Assembly: GCF_023701525.1 (NCBI RefSeq)
Contig: NZ_JAMQAW010000024.1
Coordinates: 155,853-219,852, forward strand
Source of the DNA: Streptomyces albipurpureus
GTDB taxonomy: Bacteria; Actinomycetota; Actinomycetes; Streptomycetales; Streptomycetaceae
Length of the DNA stretch: 64,000 nt
Direction of reading: 5' to 3'
Below, one piece after another: positions 26,119-34,597 of the stretch (the first letter of the stretch is position 1; every line of letters starts with the position of its first letter). The notes below the pieces were generated by a model. It did not search any database. It worked only from the letters and a program-made list of their open reading frames with translations, and was not told where the DNA came from. The position numbers and the translations under genes are program-made.

Positions 26119-26901
26119 ATGACCGAAACCCCTGTGTGCCGCCGCCTGGTCGGCCGTACCGCGGTCATCACCGGCGCCGGCAGCGGCATCGGCCTCGCCA
26201 CGGCCCGCCGACTCTCTTCCGAAGGTGCGAACGTCGTCTGCGGCGACATCGACGAGACAGCGGGCAAGGCGGCGGCCGACGACGTCGGCGGCACCTTCGT
26301 ACGCGTCGACGTCACGGACGCCGAGCAGGTCGAGGCGCTGTTCAAGGCGGCGCACGACACCTACGGCTCGGTGGACGTCGCCTTCAACAACGCGGGTATC
26401 TCACCCCCCGAGGACGACTCGATCCTCACCACCGGCATCGAGGCGTGGCGGCGGGTCCAGGACGTCAACCTCACCTCGGTCTATCTCTGTTGCAAGGCCG
26501 CCATCCCCTATATGCAGCGCCAGGGCCGCGGTTCCATCATCAACACGGCCTCCTTCGTGGCGATCATGGGTGCCGCGACCTCCCAGATCTCCTACACCGC
26601 TTCCAAGGGCGGTGTGCTCGCGATGTCCCGTGAACTCGGCGTCCAGTTCGCCCGCGAGGGCATCCGGGTCAACGCGCTCTGCCCCGGGCCGGTCAACACC
26701 CCCCTGCTCCAGGAGCTGTTCGCCAAGGACCAGGAGCGGGCCGCCAGACGACTGGTGCACATCCCCGTCGGGCGGTTCGCCGAGGCCCATGAGATCGCCG
26801 CTGCCGTCGCCTTCCTCGCCAGCGACGACTCCTCCTTCGTCAACGCGACCGACTTCCTGGTGGACGGCGGGATCTCCGGGGCGTACGTCACCCCGCTCTG
26901 A
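26119..26901 (+). CDS. Short-chain dehydrogenase/reductase (SDR), glucose-1-DH/FabG-like
   Basis: A 260-residue classical SDR. The NAD(P) site GAGSGIGLA, the D-V pair after the third strand, NNAGISPPEDD, the catalytic Ser in TASFVAIMG and the Y-x3-K motif (SYTASKGG) are all present. The C-terminal FLASDDSSFVNATDFLVDGG is the standard closing block. AGGAGG overlaps the end of the ALDH gene and gives good spacing to the ATG. Cotranscribed with the ALDH, it could oxidise the hydroxyl of gamma-glutamylethanolamide to the aldehyde used by the ALDH. That role is inferred from position. Confidence 0.92.
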   Translation: MTETPVCRRLVGRTAVITGAGSGIGLATARRLSSEGANVVCGDIDETAGKAAADDVGGTFVRVDVTDAEQVEALFKAAHDTYGSVDVAFNNAGISPPEDDSILTTGIEAWRRVQDVNLTSVYLCCKAAIPYMQRQGRGSIINTASFVAIMGAATSQISYTASKGGVLAMSRELGVQFAREGIRVNALCPGPVNTPLLQELFAKDQERAARRLVHIPVGRFAEAHEIAAAVAFLASDDSSFVNATDFLVDGGISGAYVTPL

Positions 26902-26909
26902 GCTGCGGT

Positions 26910-26950
26910 GCCCGCCCGGCGCGCTGGGACGACCACTGCCCCGGGCGGGC
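26910..26950. terminator. Bidirectional terminator after the ethanolamine cluster
   Basis: Perfect 10-bp arms GCCCGCCCGG (26910-26919) and CCGGGCGGGC (26941-26950) with a 21-nt loop, between convergent genes ending at 26901 and 26966. Confidence 0.85.
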
Positions 26951-26965
26951 GCTTTCCCGAAGGTC

Positions 26966-28168
26966 TCAAAGGAAGGTGCGGCCCTCGCCGCGGTAGGTCG
27001 CGACCGTCCCCGTCACCCGGTCACCCTCGATGAGGTGCAGTACCGGGAAACGCTCACACAGCTCGCCTGCCTTCGCGTGGCGGAACCACACCTTGTCGCC
27101 GATCAGGAGATCGTCGGCGGCCGACCCGAGCAGCGGAGTCTGGACCTCGCCCGCGCCCTCACGCCCGTCGAAGCGCAGCCCCTGCGGTAGATAGGGCACG
27201 GGCAGCCGGTCCTTTCCCGCCGCCCCCGACGCCGGGTAGCCGCCGCCCAGTACCGTCACCGCACCCACTCCGGGGCGACGGACCACGGGCAGTGCGAAGA
27301 GCGCCGCCGGACGGCCGGAGAACGAGCTGTAGTCATCGAAGAGCCGCGGCAGATAGAGCCCCGAACCGGCCGCGACCTCGGTCACCGCGTCCTCGCCCGC
27401 CGTGTGCTGCACGCTGCCGGTGCCACCGCCGTTGACGAACTCCAGGTCCGGCGCCACCGCCCGGACGGCCCGCACCGCCTCCGCCCGGCGTACCGCCAGC
27501 TCGGCGCGGGAGACCCGCTGCATCACCCGGATCGTGTGCGAGAGCACCGGGTGCCCCGCGTAGGAGTCACCGACGCCAGCGATATGACTCTCGTACGCCA
27601 TCACCCCCACCAGGCGAAACCCCGGGCGGCGCACCACCGAACGCGCCAGATCCGCCAGCTGGGCCGGCTCACTCAGCGGTGAGCGGCGGGCCCCGATCCG
27701 CACTCGGCCACCGAACAGCCGCAGTGCCGTGTCCAGCTCCAGACAGACCCGGATCTCCTCCCCGCCACCGGCGCGCGCCCCATCGATCAGGTCCAGCTGC
27801 GCCGTGTCGTCGACCATCACGGTCACGGCCGCCGCCAGCTGCGGATCGGCGGCCAACTCGGCGTAGCAGGACCGGTCCGCGGACGGATAGGCGAGGAGCA
27901 CATCGTCGAAACCCGCGCGGGCCAGCCACAGCGACTCGGCCAGGGTGAAGGACATGACACCGGCGAAACCATCCCGTGCGAGCGCCCGCTCCAACAGCGC
28001 ACGACAGCGCACGGACTTGCTCGCGATCCGCAGCGGTTTGCCGCCCGATCTACGCACCAGGTCATCGGCATTGGCGTCAAAGGCATCGAGATCGACGACG
28101 GCGAGTGGAGCATCGAGACCGGCGGTGGCCCGGTTGAAGCGGGCCCGGTCAGCGGCACGGGGGATCAT
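26966..28168 (-). CDS. Amino acid deaminase/aldolase (PLP fold type III, alanine-racemase-like)
   Basis: A 400-residue PLP enzyme of the D-threonine aldolase/D-serine dehydratase-like group. The N-terminal barrel strand has the PLP lysine in RIASKSVRCRALLER, preceded by PLAVVDLDAFDANADDLVRR. Later blocks include VMAYESHIAGVGD, EFVNGGGTGSVQH (phosphate binding) and the C-terminal beta domain with GDKVWFRHAKAGELCERF and LIEGDRVTGTVATYRGEG, where a His-x-Cys pair could hold zinc. ATG at 28168 is preferred to upstream starts, which would run into antisense of the next gene. The substrate is not known; D-amino acids or 3-hydroxy amino acids are likely. Confidence 0.82.
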   Translation of the reverse strand: MIPRAADRARFNRATAGLDAPLAVVDLDAFDANADDLVRRSGGKPLRIASKSVRCRALLERALARDGFAGVMSFTLAESLWLARAGFDDVLLAYPSADRSCYAELAADPQLAAAVTVMVDDTAQLDLIDGARAGGGEEIRVCLELDTALRLFGGRVRIGARRSPLSEPAQLADLARSVVRRPGFRLVGVMAYESHIAGVGDSYAGHPVLSHTIRVMQRVSRAELAVRRAEAVRAVRAVAPDLEFVNGGGTGSVQHTAGEDAVTEVAAGSGLYLPRLFDDYSSFSGRPAALFALPVVRRPGVGAVTVLGGGYPASGAAGKDRLPVPYLPQGLRFDGREGAGEVQTPLLGSAADDLLIGDKVWFRHAKAGELCERFPVLHLIEGDRVTGTVATYRGEGRTFL

Positions 28169-28355
28169 GGCCCGAGCCTGCCAGAGGAGGCTACCGATCG
28201 GTAGAGGGGATGTTCTGGGCAGATCCCCACGGAGCCGGTGGGACGGTGCCGTGCGGTGGCTTTCAACCCGTAGAGTGACGACGAAGTGGTGACCGACGCG
28301 CCTGCCTGCAGCAGCGTGCCCGTCGGTGGTACGTAGCTGAGAATCGGGGGGCTCG

Positions 28356-30668
28356 ATGAGTACGGAGGCGCAGCCCCCGCCCGTCCCCGAAGACTCGTCC
28401 GAACCCCAGGCCCCATCCCGCATCACCGATGCGCTGGTCCCCCAGGAGCAGTCCTCCCGGGCGCTGCGCGCCTCCGGAATCACCGATCTGCTGCCGCCCG
28501 ACGGGCAGGCTGACGGGATGCCTTCCGACCAGTCGGGAGAAGACGGTTCTGCGGATGCCTCCCCGTCTCGCCGGGCAGCCGCCCCGGACTCCGCGCGCCC
28601 CTTCGCCATCCCGTTGCTCCCGGGGCAATCCGATGTGGAGACCCGCCAGTTGAGCCGGGGCGAGGGCCCGTCCGGGAGGGGCGCACAACCGCCCGCCGGT
28701 GGTTCCTCGACGGGTTCCGGGCCCGCCGGCGTGTGCTCATGCGCCGGCTGCCGGGGGGAAGGTGAGGCCCGTGCGGTGACGCCAGGCACCGAGTTGGCGT
28801 GTACCTGCCCAGACTGCGGGGTGGGCGATGCCTACGGTTCCGACCCGGCACCGGCCGCCTTCGGCTATGACGCGTCGCCCTGCGGTGTCCCGGGCTGCAC
28901 CTGTTCCACCGGCGGCCCGCGCTCCAACGGCCAGACACTCCCCCTCGGCGCTCCAGCGACGCCCAACCCCTACTGCCCGGCCGGCGAGCCCGGGTGCTTC
29001 TGTGCCACCGGGCAGCGGATCGAGACCGGGCAAAGGGGCGGCAGGGTCGATTCGGCAACCGCGCCCACCGGCTCCCCGCCGCCCTCGGGCGACGCTCCGC
29101 CGCCACCCCCACCGAAGCCACCCACACCCACCGGCGACCCCCGCTCGGCCCGGCCCGCCAGGACGTCGAGGAGGCCGGACGACGGGCCATCGAACGGTGT
29201 GGACGCCGACACCCGCCTCCTGCGCCGCGAGCTGGGGGCGGCCACGCCCCGACAAGCGCGCGGCGCGCTGCGGGACCGCCCCACGGTGACACCGGGCAGT
29301 GGGGAAGATCCGGACGGGTCCCCCACGCCACCAGCCGGCGCACCGCCCGCGCCCGGTGACCATCCCCCGCAGCGGACGACTCCCGTACTCCTCGCCGAGT
29401 CCGGCGCCATACCACCGCAGCCCGCTGCCCCACCGCGTCCGACCGTCCGACCGGCCCCCAACCGGTCGCCCGACCCCACGGACCACCTCCGCGGAGCGCG
29501 ACAGAGCGCACCGCGGCAGAACACAGCACACCGGAGCCCAGCCCAGCAGAGCGCGGCGCGAGAAAACCCAGTCCGACAGGACTCCTCCCAGCGGCGGATC
29601 TCCGATCCGTCCTCGCGGACCGCCACCACGCCGGATACCGCCGGGTCCCAGCCCCCCGGAGCCGCCACCGCCGACAAGGCCTTCGGTACCCTCGCGGAGC
29701 GCCCGGCACTGCGATCCGCGGGAGCCCTGCCACCGGAGAGCTCCACCGAGAGCACCGCTCGGCTCCGCCCGGTGCGCGATTCCCCGTTGCCGAGCGAGTG
29801 GGCGACCGTGGAACCGCAGCCCGCCGGGTTCGCCGCCTACCCACCGAGCCCGGCTTGGCCGCCGCCGGAGAGTTCCACCGACAACGCCCCCCTGCTGCGG
29901 CTGGTGAGGCCCCGCCGCCCGCTGCGCACCATCGGCGCCCTCGCCTGTGTGGTGTTGGGGCTCGGACTGATCGGTGGAGCGGTCACCGGCAGTTGGCTCA
30001 CCGAGGACTCCAGCGCCGATACCGCGGCCGACAACGGGTTCACCGAGGCACGGACGTTGTGGCACAGCGTTCCCGTGGACACGCTCTTCCCCCGCTCGAT
30101 CCACGGCAAGGGCGCGGGGCCGGGCAAGGCGGATCGGCTCTGGTCACGGCTGGCCGTCGCCGCCGACAGCAACTGCGCCGCAACCCTCGACCCCCTTCTG
30201 GTCACCACCCTCCAGCCGGTCGGCTGTGTCCGGGTGTTGCGGGCGACCTACACCGACGCCACCTCCAGCTATGTCACCACCGTCGGTCTGGTCTTCACCG
30301 AGGGCGACATGGCCACCATGAAGACCCTGAAGACCCGGTTCGGCAACGAGGGACTCGCCAAGCGAACCGATCTGCTGCCCCGCACCTTCGCCGTGCCGGG
30401 AACGGTCGCCTCCCGCTTCGGTGACCGCCAGCGCGCCAGTTGGACCATCACCATCCGCACCGATGTGCCGGTCGTCGTCTACGCGGTGTCCGGCTTCGCC
30501 GACGGCCGCAAGGTCGATGACCCCCAGCCCGCGACGGTCGCCCAGTCCGCTCGCGGGACCACCGCACCCGCACAAGCCGGTCTGGGGCACGAGGCCGACG
30601 GCATAGCGGACGGTGTCGAACGCGCGCTCCTTCGGGCCCTCAGCACTACAGCGGAGCCACCGCAATGA
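28356..30668 (+). CDS. Large proline-rich membrane protein with four cysteine clusters
   Basis: A 770-residue protein of unknown function. Residues 1-520 are Pro/Ser/Ala-rich and probably disordered and cytosolic. Within them, twelve cysteines form four clusters: C127-x-C-x2-C132, C149-x-C-x2-C154, C176-x4-C-x-C183 and C207-x6-C-x-C216, a pattern suggesting metal or Fe-S binding. One membrane segment lies near 527-548 (IGALACVVLGLGLIGGAVTG). The last 220 residues, outside the membrane, form a compact-looking domain with two cysteines (NCAATLDPLLV and VGCVRVLRA) that could make a disulfide. The stop overlaps the mycosin start by 4 nt, so protein and protease are made together. I recognise no described family. 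Confidence 0.75.
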   Translation: MSTEAQPPPVPEDSSEPQAPSRITDALVPQEQSSRALRASGITDLLPPDGQADGMPSDQSGEDGSADASPSRRAAAPDSARPFAIPLLPGQSDVETRQLSRGEGPSGRGAQPPAGGSSTGSGPAGVCSCAGCRGEGEARAVTPGTELACTCPDCGVGDAYGSDPAPAAFGYDASPCGVPGCTCSTGGPRSNGQTLPLGAPATPNPYCPAGEPGCFCATGQRIETGQRGGRVDSATAPTGSPPPSGDAPPPPPPKPPTPTGDPRSARPARTSRRPDDGPSNGVDADTRLLRRELGAATPRQARGALRDRPTVTPGSGEDPDGSPTPPAGAPPAPGDHPPQRTTPVLLAESGAIPPQPAAPPRPTVRPAPNRSPDPTDHLRGARQSAPRQNTAHRSPAQQSAARENPVRQDSSQRRISDPSSRTATTPDTAGSQPPGAATADKAFGTLAERPALRSAGALPPESSTESTARLRPVRDSPLPSEWATVEPQPAGFAAYPPSPAWPPPESSTDNAPLLRLVRPRRPLRTIGALACVVLGLGLIGGAVTGSWLTEDSSADTAADNGFTEARTLWHSVPVDTLFPRSIHGKGAGPGKADRLWSRLAVAADSNCAATLDPLLVTTLQPVGCVRVLRATYTDATSSYVTTVGLVFTEGDMATMKTLKTRFGNEGLAKRTDLLPRTFAVPGTVASRFGDRQRASWTITIRTDVPVVVYAVSGFADGRKVDDPQPATVAQSARGTTAPAQAGLGHEADGIADGVERALLRALSTTAEPPQ

Positions 30669-31834
30669 GCAGAACACGCCACCGCCTCGCCGCTCTGGTG
30701 GGAGCCGCTGCCCTTGTCCTCCTGCCAGCGGCTCCGGTCCACGCCGATGGGATAAGGCCCCAGCAGTGGGGCCTCGAAGCGCTCAACACCGATCACGCGT
30801 GGCGGACCACCCAGGGCGAGGGCGTCACCGTGGCCGTGCTGGATACGGGTGTGGACGACCAACACCCCGACCTTGAGGGCAATGTCCTTCCGGGCAAGGA
30901 CTTCATAGGCTTCGGCGCGGGGCGTGGCGACCGCTCCTGGGCCCGGCACGGCACGGCCATGGCGGGCATCATCGCGGCGCACGGCCGTGGCCCCGGCGAC
31001 CGCGACGGTGTCATGGGCATCGCGCCCAAGGCCAGGGTCCTTCCGGTGCGGGTCATACTCGAAGGCACCGACCCGGCGCGGGAGAAGGCCCGCAGCTCGC
31101 GGGGGACCGCACTGGCCCAAGGCATCCGCTGGGCCGCCGACCAGGGCGCCGATGTCATCAACCTCTCCCTCGGCGACGACAGCGAGTCGGCACACCCCGA
31201 GGCCACCGAGGACGCGGCCGTGCAGTACGCGCTCGGCAAAGGCTCCGTGGTCGTGGCCTCCGCCGGCAACGGCGGCGAGAAGGGCGACCGCATCTCCTAC
31301 CCCGCCGCCTACCCCGGAGTGATCGCCGTGACGGCGGTCGACCGCTTCGGCACCCACGCCTCCTTCTCCACCCAGCGCTGGTACGCCACGGTCAGCGCGC
31401 CCGGAGTCGACATCGTGATCCCCGACCCGGACCGCAAGTACTACGAGGGCTGGGGGACCAGCGCCGCCGCCGCGTTCGTCTCCGGAGCAGTCGCCCTGGT
31501 GCGTGCGGCCCATCCCGATCTGAGCCCGGCCCAGGTGAAGAAGCTGCTCGCGGACACTGCCCGAGACCGTCCCCAGGGCGGCCGCGACGACGCGCGGGGG
31601 AACGGGATGGTGGACCCGGCGGCGGCGATCGACGCGGCCAAGGCGCTACGGCCCCGTGACCCCAGGCGGGTGACCGAGGGCTACACCAAGAAGTACTTCG
31701 GCCCCGGCCCGCAGGTACCCGAGCCCGAGCACGCGTCGGTCGGTTGGCTCGCCCCCCTCGCGGGCGGCGTCGGCGCCCTGGTCCTGGTGGGTGCGGTGGT
31801 CCTGTGGCGCGCCGACCAGGACGATCTGGTCTAG
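30665..31834 (+). CDS. Membrane-anchored subtilisin-like serine protease (mycosin-like, S8)
   Basis: A secreted S8 protease of 389 residues. It has an N-terminal signal peptide (LAALVGAAALVLLPAAPVHA), catalytic Asp60 in VLDTGVDDQHPDL, His95 in ARHGTAMAGI, oxyanion Asn202 in ASAGNGG and Ser266 in GWGTSAAAAF. A C-terminal membrane segment near 361-382 leaves a short cytosolic tail. The serine motif reads GTSAAAA, where GTSMAAP is usual, a variation seen in mycosins. Mycosins support type VII (ESX) secretion, but no EccC/EsxA-like gene is visible here. Coupling to the preceding cysteine-cluster protein suggests that protein, or its outer domain, as partner or substrate. Confidence 0.9.
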   Translation: MSRTRHRLAALVGAAALVLLPAAPVHADGIRPQQWGLEALNTDHAWRTTQGEGVTVAVLDTGVDDQHPDLEGNVLPGKDFIGFGAGRGDRSWARHGTAMAGIIAAHGRGPGDRDGVMGIAPKARVLPVRVILEGTDPAREKARSSRGTALAQGIRWAADQGADVINLSLGDDSESAHPEATEDAAVQYALGKGSVVVASAGNGGEKGDRISYPAAYPGVIAVTAVDRFGTHASFSTQRWYATVSAPGVDIVIPDPDRKYYEGWGTSAAAAFVSGAVALVRAAHPDLSPAQVKKLLADTARDRPQGGRDDARGNGMVDPAAAIDAAKALRPRDPRRVTEGYTKKYFGPGPQVPEPEHASVGWLAPLAGGVGALVLVGAVVLWRADQDDLV

Positions 31835-31915
31835 CGCCGTTCCCGGCCCGGGGCAGGCGACCGGGAGCCACCACCCGGAGCGCGGGGGCCTCGGGGGAGG
31901 AACTAGGCTCGGCGC

Positions 31916-32653
31916 GTGGCGCTCAAGAACATTCCCGACCCCGGTTTCTCCGACGACGACGGCACTGCCGACCCCCGGCTCGCCGCGGCGCTCGCCGCCT
32001 GGTCCCAGGACCGTACGGCGGTGACCCCGGTGCTGGAAGCCCTCCAAAGCGCGCGGCTCCTGGTCCCCATCGTGGCCGTCCTGGGCGAGGTCGAGGTCGA
32101 TGAGTCCGGGCTGCGCCGCGAGAAGACCAGCGATATGGCCGTCCCCACCCTCACTGCCGGTGATCGCCGTGCGCTCCCCGCCTTCACCTCGCTGGAATCA
32201 CTGGCCCGCTGGGACGCGGCGGCCCGGCCGGTGGCCGTCCCCCTGCACCAGGCGCTGCGAGCGGCCGGGCACGAGAAGGCCGACACCCTGGTCCTCGATC
32301 TGGCCGGGCCGGTCCCCTTCCAGCTGAGCGGGGCCGCGCTGCGCGCGCTGGCCGAGGGGCGGACCAGCACCGATCCGCTCGATGACCCCGCGGTCACGGA
32401 GGCGGTGCGCCAGACGGTGGCCGCGGAGCCCGCGGTGGTCCGCGCCCAACTGGTGCGCGGCGGCGCGGACAGCGACGGGACCCTGGCCCTGGTGCTGGCG
32501 GCGAACGCGTCGCAGACGGAAGCCGTCCGCCGGGTCGCCGAGGCGCTCGCGGGCCATGACGTGCTGAGGGCCCGCCTGGTGCGGGGCCTCGACCTGGCGC
32601 TGTTGCCGGTCGGGGCCACCACTTCGGGCGAGCCCTTGTTCGTCAGGAAGTGA
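31916..32653 (+). CDS. SseB-family protein
   Basis: A 245-residue cytosolic protein with an SseB N-terminal domain (LLVPIVAVLGEVEVDE; KTSDMAVPTLTAGDRRALPAFTSLESLARW, given in parts) and a C-terminal extension (ALVLAANASQTEAVRRVAEALAG in parts). SseB-like proteins are small and poorly understood; they are named after an enterobacterial enhancer of sulfurtransferase activity that is not clearly equivalent. The GTG at 31916 has GGGAGGAA upstream. It follows the mycosin gene by 81 bp on the same strand and could belong to that transcript. Confidence 0.82.
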   Translation: MALKNIPDPGFSDDDGTADPRLAAALAAWSQDRTAVTPVLEALQSARLLVPIVAVLGEVEVDESGLRREKTSDMAVPTLTAGDRRALPAFTSLESLARWDAAARPVAVPLHQALRAAGHEKADTLVLDLAGPVPFQLSGAALRALAEGRTSTDPLDDPAVTEAVRQTVAAEPAVVRAQLVRGGADSDGTLALVLAANASQTEAVRRVAEALAGHDVLRARLVRGLDLALLPVGATTSGEPLFVRK

Positions 32654-32860
32654 GCGGGAAGTGAGTTCAGGCGCTGCCGGGCAGGGCCTTTCCCGCGATC
32701 CGGGGCGGATCAGCGTGCGGCGCCGGATGCGGTGGATCACCAGGCGAGCGGTGTCCTGATCCTGGGCGCATTCGGTCCTTCAGACAACGCGGCGCGGGCG
32801 GGGCCCAGGGGAGCTGCCGTAGCCGTCCTCGCGCGCCCGGCAGGCACCAGGGGACAGCCC
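32654..32860. other. Gap between SseB and DUF1844 genes
   Basis: 207 bp between convergent genes. GC-rich, without a convincing frame or a clean terminator hairpin; I see nothing further. Confidence 0.5.
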
Positions 32861-33265
32861 TCAGCCGTAGACCGGGCCGGTGTACTTCTCCCCGGGGCCC
32901 TTGCCCGGCTCGTCCGGCACGAGCGACTCCTCGCGGAAGGCGAGCTGGAGCGACTTCAGACCGTCCCGCAGGGGAGCGGCGTGGAAGGAGCTGATCTCGG
33001 TGGTGCTGGCGTCCAGCAGCCCCGCCAGCGCATGCACCAGCTTCCGTGCCTCGTCGAGGTCCTTGTACCCGGCACCGGCATCGGTGTCGTCCGCGGCCAG
33101 GCCCAGCTTCACGGCGGCGGCACTCATCAGGTTCACCGCGACCGTGACGATCACCTCGACGGCCGGAACCTCCGCGATGTCACGGGTCAGGGCGTCGAAG
33201 TCGGGAGCCTGGTCGGCAGTCTGCGGATGCTCGGCGTGCTCGGGGAGGGGTGTCGCGTCACTCAT
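32861..33265 (-). CDS. DUF1844 domain-containing protein
   Basis: A 134-residue acidic cytosolic protein. The core FDALTRDIAEVPAVEVIVTV, AVNLMSAAAVKLGL and DEARKLVHALAGLLD matches DUF1844, which in actinobacteria is conserved beside infC; no molecular role is known to me. ATG at 33265 is preferred over the in-frame start at 33289. No ribosome-binding site is visible before it, and an AT-rich stretch (ATCGTATG) lies about 10 nt upstream, so the message may be leaderless. It is divergent from the infC operon. Confidence 0.85.
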   Translation of the reverse strand: MSDATPLPEHAEHPQTADQAPDFDALTRDIAEVPAVEVIVTVAVNLMSAAAVKLGLAADDTDAGAGYKDLDEARKLVHALAGLLDASTTEISSFHAAPLRDGLKSLQLAFREESLVPDEPGKGPGEKYTGPVYG

Positions 33266-33313
33266 GACGCATACGATATGCCCCGCCACGCCGCGGCCGA
33301 CCCTGGCCGCCGG

Positions 33314-33343
33314 TTAGCTCCTGCCCCGTGGAGCTGCTAACCT
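33314..33343 (+). promoter_or_regulatory. Candidate infC operon promoter
   Basis: TTAGCT (33314-33319) and TAACCT (33338-33343) are 18 bp apart and resemble the -35/-10 of the housekeeping sigma factor. Transcription would start at about 33350, just before the first hairpin of the leader (33356), which supports the assignment. Confidence 0.5.
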
Positions 33344-33355
33344 TGTGTGACGACC

Positions 33356-33559
33356 GGCTGGATACGTGTGTGTCCAGCCCACAAGTGGAGGCTCCGATTC
33401 TCCCACCTGGCTGCTCCTGGAGCAGCGGGTCACCGGTCAGGCGGTGCCCATCGTTCCGTACGGACGATGGAAGTCGCCCGATGTGCGCCCCGCGGTAGAC
33501 CGCGGCGGTGTTCCGGTATTCACGGAGCTACCGCCTGTGTCCCGTCCCGGGGCATTTTT
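33356..33559 (+). promoter_or_regulatory. Structured infC leader with intrinsic terminator (putative attenuator)
   Basis: A non-coding leader of about 290 nt precedes infC. Perfect stems lie at 33356-33362/33373-33379, 33411-33416/33420-33425, 33448-33454/33464-33470 and 33490-33495/33500-33505. The last (CCGCGG with a TAGA loop) competes with pairing of GGCGGT (33504-33509) and ACCGCC (33530-33535). A terminator follows: 7-bp stem 33538-33544/33548-33554 and TTTTT at 33555-33559, 80 nt before the coding start. This layout is that of transcription attenuation; in Bacillus the infC-rpmI-rplT operon is controlled this way by L20. The regulator here is unknown. Confidence 0.65.
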
Positions 33560-33641
33560 CATGTTCCGGCTCGGTTGGTTATTAAGCAGACGTTACGCGG
33601 CTATCTGCCAGACAGTCGCGTGGTGCTACCGAGGAGGATCC

Positions 33642-34277
33642 ATCAGCGCCGAGCCCCGCATCAACGACCGGATTCGCGTTCCCGAAGTACGGCTTGTCGG
33701 TCCGAGTGGTGAGCAGGTGGGCATTGTCCCGCTCGCCAAGGCCCTTGAGCTGGCTCAGGAGTACGACCTCGACCTGGTCGAGGTCGCGGCGACCGCCCGG
33801 CCGCCCGTGTGCAAGCTCATGGACTACGGGAAGTTCAAGTACGAGTCGGCCATGAAGGCCCGTGAGGCGCGCAAGAACCAGGCGCACACGGTCATCAAGG
33901 AGATGAAGCTCCGGCCGAAGATCGACCCGCACGACTATGACACCAAGAAGGGTCACGTCGTCCGGTTCCTCAAGCAGGGCGACAAGGTCAAGATCACGAT
34001 CATGTTCCGTGGTCGTGAGCAGTCCCGCCCCGAGCTTGGCTTCCGCCTGCTTCAGCGGCTCGCTTCCGATGTCGAGGACCTCGGATTCATCGAGTCGAAC
34101 CCGAAGCAGGACGGCCGGAACATGATCATGGTTCTTGGCCCGCACAAGAAGAAGACCGAGGCCATGGCCGAGGCGCGTGAGGCCCAGGCCGCACGCAAGG
34201 CAGACCGAACCGGCGTGAGGGTCCAGGCTGAGGAAGAGCCTGCCGACGCGCCTGCCGAGACGCCCTCCGAATCGTGA
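33642..34277 (+). CDS. infC: Translation initiation factor IF-3 (AUC start codon)
   Basis: IF-3 binds the 30S subunit, keeps 50S off and proofreads start codons and initiator tRNA. The N-terminal domain (RINDRIRVPEVRLVGPSGEQ), linker with CKLMDYGKFKYE and C-terminal domain (KEMKLRPKIDPHDYDTKKGH, VTIMFRGRE-like ITIMFRGREQSRPELG) are complete, with an acidic tail of about 30 residues typical of actinobacteria. Alignment with the mycobacterial N-terminus (ST-x-TRVNERIRVPEV) puts the start at ATC 33642, directly after GAGGAGG (33631-33637). A near-cognate start is the classic autoregulation feature of infC. Upstream ATG/GTG choices lengthen the protein into a frame with two TTA codons inside the leader. 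Confidence 0.93.
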   Translation: MSAEPRINDRIRVPEVRLVGPSGEQVGIVPLAKALELAQEYDLDLVEVAATARPPVCKLMDYGKFKYESAMKAREARKNQAHTVIKEMKLRPKIDPHDYDTKKGHVVRFLKQGDKVKITIMFRGREQSRPELGFRLLQRLASDVEDLGFIESNPKQDGRNMIMVLGPHKKKTEAMAEAREAQAARKADRTGVRVQAEEEPADAPAETPSES

Positions 34278-34340
34278 CCGAAGGGGTCGCCGCTCGTCGG
34301 CACCCCGGGTCCCGCCCGGAACCCATAACCAAGATCTGAC

Positions 34341-34377
34341 GCTCCCGTGTGCCGGTGCCCCCGTGCACCGGGGGAGC
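34341..34377 (+). other. Stem-loop between infC and rpmI
   Basis: GCTCCC (34341-34346) pairs with GGGAGC (34372-34377), and inner CGGTGC (34353-34358) with GCACCG (34365-34370). It lies just upstream of the rpmI ribosome-binding site (GAGGAGA). It may process the transcript or modulate L35 translation. Confidence 0.5.
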
Positions 34378-34402
34378 GCCACTGACGAGGAGATACGGCG
34401 CG

Positions 34403-34597
34403 ATGCCGAAGAACAAGACGCACAGCGGTTCCAAGAAGCGCTTCAAGATCACCGGCACTGGCAAGGTGCTCCGTGAGCGCGCCGGCAAGCGCCACCTGCT
34501 TGAGCACAAGCCGTCCACGCTGACGCGTCGCCTCTCCGGCAACGCGGAGATGGCTCCGGGCGACGCCAAGAAGATCAAGAAGCTTCTCGGCAAGTGA
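34403..34597 (+). CDS. rpmI: 50S ribosomal protein L35
   Basis: A 64-residue ribosomal protein: PKNKTHSGSKKRFKITGTGK, then RERAGKRHLLEHK and a C-terminal KKIKKLLGK, all standard for bacterial L35. ATG at 34403 has GAGGAGA at proper spacing. It lies between infC and rplT in the conserved operon, with stem-loops on both sides. Confidence 0.98.
   Translation: MPKNKTHSGSKKRFKITGTGKVLRERAGKRHLLEHKPSTLTRRLSGNAEMAPGDAKKIKKLLGK

Noticed and set aside
33366..33641. N-terminal extension of infC to an upstream start
   Set aside because: It would translate the hairpins and terminator of the leader, includes two TTA codons, and extends beyond the known IF-3 N-terminus.
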